Below are positions 6,434 through 13,091 of a DNA stretch of 15,784 nucleotides, one piece after another; the first letter of the stretch is position 1, and the number at the start of each line of letters is the position of its first letter. Source of the stretch: UBA5070 sp039798065 (GTDB lineage Bacteria > Fibrobacterota > Fibrobacteria > UBA5070). The translations under genes were made by a program, and so were the position numbers. Under the pieces are notes generated by a model that made no database searches, was not told the origin of the DNA, and saw only the letters and a program-made list of their open reading frames with translations. The stretch is from NCBI GenBank assembly GCA_039798065.1, contig JBDKGS010000071.1:1-15784 (forward strand), written 5' to 3'.

Positions 6434-6722
6434 TTTTCGGAGCTGCGCTCCGGAGCTCATTTCGGAGCCTCCGGCTCCGAGGGTTCTCTGGGGGTGCCAC
6501 CCCCAGACCCGGCCCAAGGCCGTCGCAACCCTCCCATTTGTCTATCGCCAAATGGGAACCCTGCACGACGCCCCTTAGGGAACCCGCGTGCCAGGGCTGT
6601 CGCCCTTGGAACCCGCCGAGCACGTGACGTGGCCAGGTTAGCGGAATACGCATCATCTGCGCGCCCGCCTGCTTGTTCGCTCCGCTCACAAGACGGCGGG
6701 GATGTTACCGCTTCGCTCAGGT
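6434..6722 (+). repeat. Structured intergenic repeat, copy 2
   Basis: This segment aligns with 3428-3678 in the same orientation. Hairpins in order are: CGGAGC/GCTCCG (6438-6452, identical to copy 1); CGGAGCC/GGCTCCG (6463-6479); TCTGGGGGT/ACCCCCAGA (6487-6507); a different central hairpin TCCCATTTG/CAAATGGGA (6532-6557) inside an outer CGTCG/CGACG pairing (6521-6570); CCAGGGC/GCCCTTGG (6591-6609); and the last hairpin with the same TG/AC internal loop (6664-6700). Most differences from copy 1 lie in loops, in paired positions that stay paired, or in the central hairpin, which has been replaced. Confidence 0.88.
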
Positions 6723-6984
6723 CGGCGCAGGAACGAGCCGCAAGACAAATACTGTCATTCGGGCTTGCCGATCGAACAGCCCTCACCACCGCGCACGCGC
6801 CAGGGCGAAGCCCGATGCGCGGAACGCACGGCGTCAGAATTTGACGCGACGCCCGCACACATACTCCCCCGCCAGCTGAACTTACCGCATACCTACCCTG
6901 CTCGTTCCGTTCTCCGCCGTCTTGCCGTAGGCAAGCAGGCGGACGCGCTGACCGTGGGGCACCTCTCTACACTTCCCACGTGAG
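6723..6984 (+). other. Gene-free stretch with small inverted repeats
   Basis: I see no gene here. It holds small hairpins: GGGC-GAA-GCCC (about 6813-6823), GCGTCA/TGACGC with loop GAATT (6831-6847), and the inverted copy of the repeat's terminal hairpin (6914-6942). Open frames through this segment have no recognisable domain or initiation signal. Confidence 0.5.
6914..6942 (-). repeat. Inverted solitary copy of the repeat's terminal hairpin
   Basis: Read on the minus strand it is CCGCC-TG-CTTGCC-TAC-GGCAAG-AC-GGCGG. It has the same outer stem and same TG/AC internal loop as 3620-3656 and 6664-6700. The inner stem is changed on both arms and the loop is much shorter. Confidence 0.75.
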
Positions 6985-7154
6985 CCGCTCCATAGGCGGG
7001 TCGCCAGGGCGGCCCAGCCCTGGCTGCGCGGGATTCTCAAGGGCCCGCGCATTCGGGCCCTTGAGTCGCTAGAGGGTCACGGGAGAGCCCGACGGCGTCT
7101 CCCGTGAATCAAAGCCCAGGCGCTAGCCTGTAAGGAAGCCCAGACGCGAGTCTG
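6985..7154. repeat. Dense array of six hairpins
   Basis: Stems are: CCGC/GCGG (6985-6999); GCCAGGGC/GCCCTGGC (7003-7024); a perfect twelve-pair CTCAAGGGCCCG/CGGGCCCTTGAG with loop CGCATT (7036-7065); TCACGGGAGA/TCTCCCGTGA (7077-7107), whose stem continues through GCC/GGC to a CGAC loop with one bulged G; CAGGC/GCCTG (7117-7130); and CAGAC/GTCTG with loop GCGA (7141-7154). The last two are tandem copies of one 24-base unit. No coding sequence is apparent. The array lies between the mannanase side and the lpd terminator. Confidence 0.8.
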
Positions 7155-7178
7155 AAAAACAAACAGCCGTGGCAACAA

Positions 7179-7208
7179 AAAAGGAGCCACCCGCAAAGGA
7201 GGCTCCTC
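7179..7208 (-). terminator. Rho-independent terminator of lpd
   Basis: On the minus strand AGGAGCC and GGCTCCT pair and are followed by TTTTTT. It lies about 30 bases after the lpd stop codon. Confidence 0.85.
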
Positions 7209-7238
7209 GAAGAAGACAGAATCCGTCCGGCAGGACAA

Positions 7239-8633
7239 TTACATGTGAACAGCTTTGCCGATGGCCACCGCGGTAGCGTCAGCGATCACCTCCGACAGGG
7301 TCGGATGCGCATGCATGGTCCCCATCACATCTTCGATGGTGGCTTCCATGTTCATGGCCAGGTTCAGCTCGGCGATGAGTTCGGTGGCTTCGGAGCCCAC
7401 GATGTGCGCGCCCAAAAGTTCGTGGTGCTGTTCGCCGTAGAGAAGCTTCACGAAGCCGTCGGTGTCGCCGGTGCCCACGGCCTTGCCGTTGGCGATGAAG
7501 GGGAACTTGCCCACCTTGTAGGCGATGCCCTGGTCCTTGAGCTTCTGCTCGGTCGCGCCAATGGAGGCAACCTGCGGTTGGCAGTAGGTGCAACCCGGAA
7601 CCAGATGGCTCTTGCGAGGAGTGATTCCACCGTAGATTCCATCGATGCACTGGCCGGCTTCCCAGCTGGCTTCGTGGGCCAGCCACGGGGGGCCGATCAC
7701 GTCGCCGATGGCGTAGATGCCCGGCAAGGACGACTCGTAGCGATCGTTGGTGGTGATGTAGCCGCGGTGCAGATCCAGCTTGATGTCGGGGCCCATCAGG
7801 CCGTCGGTGCGGGCTTCCACGCCCACCGCGACCAGCACCTTGTCGAAGGTGTTCCCTGCTTTGGGCGACTTGCCTTCGAAGGTGGCGGTGGCGCCGGATT
7901 CCGTCACGTCAAGATTTGTCACCTTGGTTCCGGTGAGCACTTCGATTCCGTAGCCCTGGTACTTGCGCTCCAAAAGCTTGGAAGCGTCCTCGTCCTCGAT
8001 GGGCAGGATGCGCGGCAGGAATTCCACCAGCGTCACCTTGGCGCCGAAGGCGTTGTAGAAATAGGCGAACTCCACACCGATCGCTCCCGCGCCGATGATG
8101 AGGATGCTCTTGGGGCATTCCGCCAGCTCCAGCGCTTCGCGGCTGGTGATCACCGTCTTGCGATCCAGGACAATTCCTGGCAACGTGCGCGGGCGGGCGC
8201 CGGTGGCGATCACGATGTTCTCGCATTCGAGCTGTTCGGCTTCCTTGCCGTCCTTGTAGTTCACTTCCACAAGGCCCGGGCGCAGGATGGTCCCGAGTCC
8301 CTTGAACGCGGCGATCTTGTTCTTCTTGAACAAGTGGTCGATGCCCATGGCCATCTTGTCGGCGGCCTTGCGCGACTTGCCCACCACCTTGGCGAAGTCG
8401 AAACTCACGCCTTCGATGGTGAATCCGAAGTCTTCCGGATGTTTGAGGTGGTTGGCGAACTCGGCTTGCTTGAGCAGAGCCTTGGTGGGGATGCAACCCC
8501 AGTTGAGACAGGTTCCGCCAGCGCGCTCGACTTCCACCATGGCAACGGATTTGCCGTACTGGGCGGCTTTGATGGCGGCCACGTAGCCTGCAGGTCCCCC
8601 ACCGATCACCACCACATCAAATTTCTGCGACAT
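7239..8633 (-). CDS. lpdA: Dihydrolipoyl dehydrogenase (E3)
   Basis: This FAD enzyme reoxidises dihydrolipoamide with NAD in 2-oxoacid dehydrogenase complexes or the glycine cleavage system. The 464-residue product has the FAD-binding VVVIGGGPAGYVAAI (7-21), the redox disulfide GGTCLNWGCIPTKA (C42, C47), an NAD-binding SILIIGAGAIGVEFA, the second FAD motif GIYAIGDVIG, and the C-terminal HPTLSE with the catalytic pair H443/E448. Length and motifs are those of a complete, active enzyme. I chose ATG 8633 over the upstream ATG at 8675. It has AAGGAAGGA about seven bases ahead, and the protein then begins MSQKFDVVVIGGG as is usual. No E1 or E2 gene adjoins it, so it is expressed alone, with its own terminator. 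A CTYC pair (C348, C351) precedes QPQVASIG. Confidence 0.97.
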   Translation of the reverse strand: MSQKFDVVVIGGGPAGYVAAIKAAQYGKSVAMVEVERAGGTCLNWGCIPTKALLKQAEFANHLKHPEDFGFTIEGVSFDFAKVVGKSRKAADKMAMGIDHLFKKNKIAAFKGLGTILRPGLVEVNYKDGKEAEQLECENIVIATGARPRTLPGIVLDRKTVITSREALELAECPKSILIIGAGAIGVEFAYFYNAFGAKVTLVEFLPRILPIEDEDASKLLERKYQGYGIEVLTGTKVTNLDVTESGATATFEGKSPKAGNTFDKVLVAVGVEARTDGLMGPDIKLDLHRGYITTNDRYESSLPGIYAIGDVIGPPWLAHEASWEAGQCIDGIYGGITPRKSHLVPGCTYCQPQVASIGATEQKLKDQGIAYKVGKFPFIANGKAVGTGDTDGFVKLLYGEQHHELLGAHIVGSEATELIAELNLAMNMEATIEDVMGTMHAHPTLSEVIADATAVAIGKAVHM

Positions 8634-8707
8634 GAGAATCCTTCCTTGTCGTAAGCGCATCGCGTTCGTGTTCACAAATCAGCAGCGCATCGAGTCCATC
8701 AATCTAC

Positions 8708-8736
8708 ATAGAATCGAGATCGAGAACCTTTCGCAA
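8708..8736 (-). promoter_or_regulatory. Weak candidate sigma-70 promoter for lpd
   Basis: On the minus strand TTGCGA (8736-8731) and TTCTAT (8713-8708) are 17 bases apart, about 75 bases before the lpd start. The matches are four and three of six, so this is suggestive only. Confidence 0.25.
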
Positions 8737-8787
8737 CCATCAATTGCGCCATTTTGCGCACAGCATCCTTGCTGCTCCAAGCCAAAC

Positions 8788-8811
8788 AAAAAACCAACCC
8801 GATTGGGTTGG
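8788..8811 (-). terminator. Rho-independent terminator of the sigma factor gene
   Basis: On the minus strand CCAACCC-AATC-GGGTTGG is followed by TTTTTTG. It lies about 130 bases after the sigma gene stop and isolates it from lpd. The 309-base gap 8634-8942 holds this, a second stem-loop and the lpd leader, and no gene. Confidence 0.88.
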
Positions 8812-8883
8812 CTTTGATTTCAAACTTCATCAAAAACTCTGATTCGAGCGAGGCGGAGCCAGACGAAGAGATCGGAACCCGAA

Positions 8884-8903
8884 GCTGTCCGCTTAGGGAC
8901 AGC
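8884..8903 (-). other. Stem-loop in the 3' region of the sigma factor transcript
   Basis: GCTGTCC and GGACAGC form a seven-pair stem around a six-base loop, 40 bases past the stop codon and without a T-tract. It may protect the transcript end, but its function is not known. Confidence 0.5.
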
Positions 8904-8942
8904 GAGTGGTGACGATCGCAAGTATGGCCCGTCGCAGCCGAA

Positions 8943-9770
8943 TCAGGAAAGCGCGGCGATATAGGCTTCGTATTTCTCGCGCAGCACTTCGCGGTTGCGG
9001 GCCTTCTTGATGCGGCGCAGAGCCTGGTCGCGCAATTGGCGAACACGCTCGTGGCTGATCTGGAGGCTTTCGCCGACTTCGCGCAAAGTTTGCGGCGTTT
9101 CGTGGTCGATGCCGAACAAGCCCTTGAGCACGTCCTTCTCGCGCTTGGGCAGCTCGTTGAGCAGCTCGTGCGCCATCAGTTCCACCGAGTTGATTTCGGC
9201 GTCGTGTTCCGGATTGGCGGCTCTGGGGTCGGCCAAGACTTCCTGGTAGGTAGTCTTGGTGTCGGCCTTGAGCGGCGCATCGAACGAAATGCCGGCCTCA
9301 CCCAACTGGATGAGTTCGCGGATTTCGTCGGTGAGCTCTTCGCCCTTGCTCTTGTTCTTGAGCGCCTTGCGAACGCGCAGGTGCTGGTTCGCTGGAAGGC
9401 GAATCAGAGAGCCCTGTTCGTTGATGGCGCGAGTGATGTAAGCCTTGATCCACCACACGGCGTACGAAATGAACTTCAAACCACGGCTGTGGTCGAAGCT
9501 CTCGATCGCACGGATCAGTCCCATGGCGCCTTCCGACACAAGGTCGGGAAGAGGAATGGGGCAACCGCGGTACTGGAGGGCCACCTTGAGCACGAAGCGC
9601 ATGTTCGCGCGAATGAGCATTTCGCGAGCGCGACGAGCGTCGCGGTCGTTGTAGTTGGGATCCTTGGGATCGAGCTTCTTGAAGAGAAGCTGCTCAGCCT
9701 TTCGGTCGATCGGCTGGGTCTTGCGAATGTCGTCGAGATACCTACGTAGGGTATCGTCGGAGCTGTCCAC
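8943..9770 (-). CDS. RNA polymerase sigma factor, sigma-70 family (RpoD/SigA-like, short)
   Basis: The 275-residue protein directs RNA polymerase to promoters. Region 1.2 is at about 5-35 (LRRYLDDIRKTQPIDRKAEQ). Region 2 is at about 50-121, with the core-binding and -10 recognition segments LPDLVSEGAMGLIRAIESFD and FISYAVWWIKAYITRAI. Region 3 is at about 122-185. Region 4 is at about 200-262, with TLREVGESLQISHERVRQLRDQALRRIKK for -35 binding. Region 1.1 and the long non-conserved insert of proteobacterial RpoD are absent. This resembles the short primary sigma of Bacteroidota, so it may be the housekeeping factor, though a group 2 factor is possible. The start is GTG 9770, with GGAG eight bases upstream. 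It is transcribed away from the flagellar genes. Confidence 0.93.
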   Translation of the reverse strand: MDSSDDTLRRYLDDIRKTQPIDRKAEQLLFKKLDPKDPNYNDRDARRAREMLIRANMRFVLKVALQYRGCPIPLPDLVSEGAMGLIRAIESFDHSRGLKFISYAVWWIKAYITRAINEQGSLIRLPANQHLRVRKALKNKSKGEELTDEIRELIQLGEAGISFDAPLKADTKTTYQEVLADPRAANPEHDAEINSVELMAHELLNELPKREKDVLKGLFGIDHETPQTLREVGESLQISHERVRQLRDQALRRIKKARNREVLREKYEAYIAALS

Positions 9771-9895
9771 TCGGCGTTCTCCGTTCTATCAAATACTGGG
9801 CCATCTTCACTTTTCAGAAATTTTTCAATTTCGTCAAGCGAGCTTTCGTCCGAATTTCGCTCCGAACCCCTCCAAAGTCAATAGGCAGTAGGATA

Positions 9896-9919
9896 TTTTT
9901 TCCGCCCCTCCGGAAAAAA
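9896..9919. repeat. A/T-tract inverted repeat upstream of the sigma factor gene
   Basis: TTTTTTCCG and CGGAAAAAA form nine pairs around CCCCTC. The T-run lies on the wrong side for an intrinsic terminator in either direction, so this is more likely a DNA site or a structured leader. It lies in the 288-base spacer between the sigma gene and fliD. Confidence 0.55.
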
Positions 9920-10000
9920 GGTCCCCCTAGCACGACCCCAACCGCCCCTGCACCCTATCTCGCTGTCGCCACGGAACTTACGGCACCGAGATTGCTCTCC

Positions 10001-10028
10001 TCAAGACTGTCGGTGAATCTGCCGATAG
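10001..10028 (+). promoter_or_regulatory. Sigma-28 (FliA)-like promoter of fliD
   Basis: GCCGATAG (10021-10028) matches seven of eight bases of the flagellar -10 GCCGATAA. TCAAGACT (10001-10008) matches five of eight bases of TAAAGTTT, with a 12-base spacer (the usual is about 11). It lies 31 bases upstream of the fliD start, as expected for a late flagellar operon. Confidence 0.65.
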
Positions 10029-10058
10029 GTTATTCACGGAGCGAGGGAGCCGGAACCC

Positions 10059-12095
10059 ATGAGCACAACATCGTCAGGTATCAGCGTCGGGGGACTGGTC
10101 TCGGGAATCGACACCAATTCTCTGGTGGATCAACTGACCTCGCTCGAACAGCAAAAGGTCGCGGCCGTCACCAAAAAGCAGAACCAGGCCCAATTGCGCT
10201 TGTCCGCTCTCGGTAGCCTGCAAAGCCAGCTGACCACCCTGTCCAGCAAAGCCAGCTCGCTGTCCAAGCTCGATTCGTTCAGTTTGTTCAAATCCACCTC
10301 TTCGGACGAATCCATCGCCACCATCGATGGTTCGGGCGAAGGCCTCCAAGGCAATATCGGCGTGAACGTGCGCCAACTCGCCACCAGCTGGAAAGTCGCC
10401 AGCAAGGCGATGACCGATTCCATCAGCAGCGTTGCAGCCTCAGGCACTCTCAGCCTTTCCAAAAGCGCAGCCGCCCTCAAGACCGATTCCAGCAAGACAA
10501 CCGTGGACATCACGATTGCCGAAGGCGATACCCTGAAGGATATCGCCTCCAAGATCAACGCGGCATCCGGCGCAGGCATGACCGCCACCATCGTGAATTT
10601 TGGAACCGGCGACACGCGCTTGATGCTCAACGGGGTCGACGAAGGCGGGTCGTCTTTTTCGATCACGGAAAACGCCGAGGGCACGGTGATGAGCGCGCTG
10701 GGCCTGAACACCAGCGGGACTTCGACAGCGACGTCCGATTTCAACCTCCGATTGGCTGCTGGCGGACCCGCCAAGGGCACCTCGACCTTGGGAAGCCTGT
10801 ACACCGGGATTGGCGCGAACAACATCGCCGCCGACGACAGCATCAGCTTTTCGTGGACCCAGAACGGAAGCGCCAGCACCGACACCATCAGCGCGGCGAC
10901 GTTTTCCAAAGCGAGCTTGGCCGACGTGACGGTCGACGAAATCACCGCCTACATGACAACCGCGATGGGAGCGGGTGTTTCGGTGAGCCTCGATCCTTCG
11001 GGGCGTATGATCGCCACCGACACCACTGGCGGGAACCTGGCTTTCTCCATGGAGATGGGCGAAGGCTCTGCGGGCACGCTCGCCTTGGGAAGTTCCACCA
11101 GCCAGCCAACTTGGGCAAACGTCTTGCAGCAAGGCAAAGACGCGTTCTATTCCATGAACGGTCTGTCCATGGTCTCCAAGACAAATACGGACACGACGAC
11201 CCTCAACGGCGCCACGATCAAACTCCGTCAGGTGAGCGAAACCACCACCGACCAGACCATCCTCACCCTCAATCGCGATACCGCCGCGATCCAGAAGAGC
11301 GTCCAGGATTTCCTGGATTCCTTCAACTCCGTCATCAAATACATCGACGAAAATTCGACCAGCACCGTGACGTCCACCAAGGACGAAAACGGGATGACCC
11401 AGAACAAGGTCATTCCGGGGGACCTGTCCTTCGATTCCAGCGTGAGGGGAATCAAGACCCAGCTTCGCACCATGCTGACCTCGCAGGTGAAAGAGCTCGC
11501 GGGCAAGACCAACTACGACTCTCTCGCCTCGGTGGGAATCACCACCAGCAAAGATGACGGTAAACTCACCATCGATCAGACGAAGTTTCAAGCAGCGCTC
11601 TCCGCCGACTTCGATGGCCTGCGACGGTTGTTCTCCAACAGCGGCTGGACGGACAACGGATCGGCGACCGTGGGCGGATGGAACGATTCGACCAAGCCCG
11701 GCACCTACACGGTCACCCCCTCCACCGACACCATCGCCGGGAGCGCAGGCAATCGCATCGGCGACATCCTGTTCTCCCAAACCGGTGATTCGAAGGGAAT
11801 GGGCGTCACCGCTCCGACCTCGATCACCGGCGACGTGAAAGCGACCTTCGCGCGCGGCGTGGCGGGCCAGCTCCAGTCGTACATCAAGACGCTCACCGCT
11901 TTCGATGGCGCCTACAAGTCCAACACCAACGCGGTCTCCAAGCAGATCGCCGACTACACCAAGGACGCGACCAAGGTGCAGGATCGCGTGGACACGTACC
12001 GGAAAAATCTTGTCGCCCAGTTCTCCGCGATGGAAAGTGCCATGATGAAGATCAAGAACCAAAGCAGCGCCTTCATGGCGCAGATCGGCGGATGA
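10059..12095 (+). CDS. fliD: Flagellar hook-associated protein 2 (filament cap)
   Basis: FliD forms the cap at the tip of the growing flagellum, where it folds and inserts flagellin. The N-terminal domain is about residues 6-95 (GISVGGLVSGIDTNSLVDQL, then a heptad-rich helix). The C-terminal domain is about 380-678, with LNGATIKLRQVSETT, LNRDTAAIQKSVQDFLDSFN, YDSLASVGITTSKDDGKL and a final coiled-coil helix ending FMAQIGG. At 678 residues it is clearly longer than the 468 of E. coli. The extra length is Gly/Ser/Thr-rich and lies in the variable exposed D2/D3 part between 100 and 380. A GAGGGAG Shine-Dalgarno precedes the ATG by about nine bases. It is the first gene of fliD-fliS-FliT-like, with a sigma-28-like promoter. 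Confidence 0.96.
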   Translation: MSTTSSGISVGGLVSGIDTNSLVDQLTSLEQQKVAAVTKKQNQAQLRLSALGSLQSQLTTLSSKASSLSKLDSFSLFKSTSSDESIATIDGSGEGLQGNIGVNVRQLATSWKVASKAMTDSISSVAASGTLSLSKSAAALKTDSSKTTVDITIAEGDTLKDIASKINAASGAGMTATIVNFGTGDTRLMLNGVDEGGSSFSITENAEGTVMSALGLNTSGTSTATSDFNLRLAAGGPAKGTSTLGSLYTGIGANNIAADDSISFSWTQNGSASTDTISAATFSKASLADVTVDEITAYMTTAMGAGVSVSLDPSGRMIATDTTGGNLAFSMEMGEGSAGTLALGSSTSQPTWANVLQQGKDAFYSMNGLSMVSKTNTDTTTLNGATIKLRQVSETTTDQTILTLNRDTAAIQKSVQDFLDSFNSVIKYIDENSTSTVTSTKDENGMTQNKVIPGDLSFDSSVRGIKTQLRTMLTSQVKELAGKTNYDSLASVGITTSKDDGKLTIDQTKFQAALSADFDGLRRLFSNSGWTDNGSATVGGWNDSTKPGTYTVTPSTDTIAGSAGNRIGDILFSQTGDSKGMGVTAPTSITGDVKATFARGVAGQLQSYIKTLTAFDGAYKSNTNAVSKQIADYTKDATKVQDRVDTYRKNLVAQFSAMESAMMKIKNQSSAFMAQIGG

Positions 12096-12102
12096 GGACA
12101 AC

Positions 12103-12525
12103 ATGCCATACGCAGCCCACACCAGCTATAAAAACGCCGCCATCAACACCGCCGACCGAGGCAAGCTCGTGGTCATGGTCTACGATCACTGCATCCAATG
12201 GTGCGACCGGGCCATCGAGGCAAAGGCCGATCTTGAAAAGCGATGCAAGGCCATCGACAAGGTCCAGGCCGGCCTCACGGAACTCACCTGCGCGCTGGAC
12301 ATGGAGCGCGGCGGCGAGATCGCGCGAAACCTTTGGCGCCTGTACGAATTCATGACCTGGACACTCACCCAGTGCATCGTGAACCGCACCGACAAAGGTG
12401 TCGCCAATGTCAGACAACTTTTGTCCGAACTGAGGTCGGCTTGGCAGGTCGCGGTGGAGGACGTCCGTCGCAACCAGCCCGAGCTGGTCACCGGGCAGTC
12501 CCGCCCATTGGCTCTGGTGGGATAG
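12103..12525 (+). CDS. fliS: Flagellar secretion chaperone FliS
   Basis: FliS binds the C-terminus of flagellin in the cytoplasm, keeps it unfolded and delivers it to the export gate. The 140-residue protein has the standard opening with a conserved Tyr and SYKNAAINTADRGKLVVMVYDHCIQWCDRAI. It is all-helical and of family length, with a slightly long C-terminal tail after about residue 125. It starts seven bases after the fliD stop, with GAGGA ahead of the ATG, so translation is probably coupled. Confidence 0.95.
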   Translation: MPYAAHTSYKNAAINTADRGKLVVMVYDHCIQWCDRAIEAKADLEKRCKAIDKVQAGLTELTCALDMERGGEIARNLWRLYEFMTWTLTQCIVNRTDKGVANVRQLLSELRSAWQVAVEDVRRNQPELVTGQSRPLALVG

Positions 12526-12529
12526 ACCA

Positions 12530-12925
12530 GTGGACCTCTCGACCGAACTCGAAGAATGCATGGACCAGCTCCTGGAGATCTACGCTCCGTTCGCCGAGCC
12601 AGGCCGCACCTGGTCCCGTGGAGGCGAGCCTCTGGATGAACTGGTCCGCCGACGCGACCAGGCGCTCGCGAAAGGACAGCCCGAAGCGACGCGATTCAAA
12701 TCGCTGTGGTCGCAATGGGAAGCCACCCAGCCCCCTCAGGAAGAGCGCGCGCGGATCTTCCAGGCCCGCAACCGGATCGTGGAACTTGGCCTCCAGGTCT
12801 CGCGCTCCGATACCAGCATCCAGGCCACTTTGCGCAGGAAGGTCGACGAACTGCGCCAAATGGCGGTTGCCAGCGACGGACAGAGCAAGGCGGCACGCGC
12901 CTACGCGAGCACCCGTCTGCGCTGA
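12530..12925 (+). CDS. FliT-like flagellar protein (assignment by context)
   Basis: The 131-residue protein is helical and highly charged. Its C-terminal third (QARNRIVELGLQVSRSDTSI, then LRRKVDELRQMAVASDGQSKAARAY) has the pattern of FliT/FlgN-type export chaperones, which often end in a Lys-Ala-x-x-x-Tyr-like segment. FliT typically follows FliS and serves FliD. The start is GTG 12530, with GGTGGGA seven bases upstream inside fliS and a four-base gap between the genes. ATG at residue 11 is an alternative. Sequence similarity is too weak for a firm name, and position carries most of the argument. Confidence 0.7.
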   Translation: MDLSTELEECMDQLLEIYAPFAEPGRTWSRGGEPLDELVRRRDQALAKGQPEATRFKSLWSQWEATQPPQEERARIFQARNRIVELGLQVSRSDTSIQATLRRKVDELRQMAVASDGQSKAARAYASTRLR

Positions 12926-12952
12926 CAGAATCCGTCAATACCGCAAAAGTGA

Positions 12953-12979
12953 AAAAGGCGCCCGCGAAGGTCGCCTTTT
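12953..12979. terminator. Bidirectional terminator between the fli and exbD operons
   Basis: AAAAGGCG and CGCCTTTT form eight pairs around an 11-base loop. The T-run follows the stem on both strands. It serves the convergent FliT-like and exbD genes. Confidence 0.85.
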
Positions 12980-13091
12980 CCATCTCTTCGGATCTGATTC
13001 CACACAGCTCTGGTTCATCCCCGGAATCGCCGGCAAAAGACACCACCCCGCAGCAATGCTGCGAAGTGGTCAATCACAACGAGCGGATCCT

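Noticed and set aside
6434..7154. CRISPR array or insertion sequence
   Set aside because: There are no regularly spaced identical repeats with unique spacers, no terminal inverted repeats around a transposase frame, and no cas gene.
7245..8654. A 469-codon open frame on the plus strand opposite lpd
   Set aside because: It is a high-GC shadow of a certain gene. Its product is His-, Gly- and Ala-rich with no domain.
10440..12122. A 560-codon open frame on the minus strand opposite fliD and the start of fliS
   Set aside because: fliD on the plus strand is unambiguous. The antisense product has shadow-like composition and no motif.
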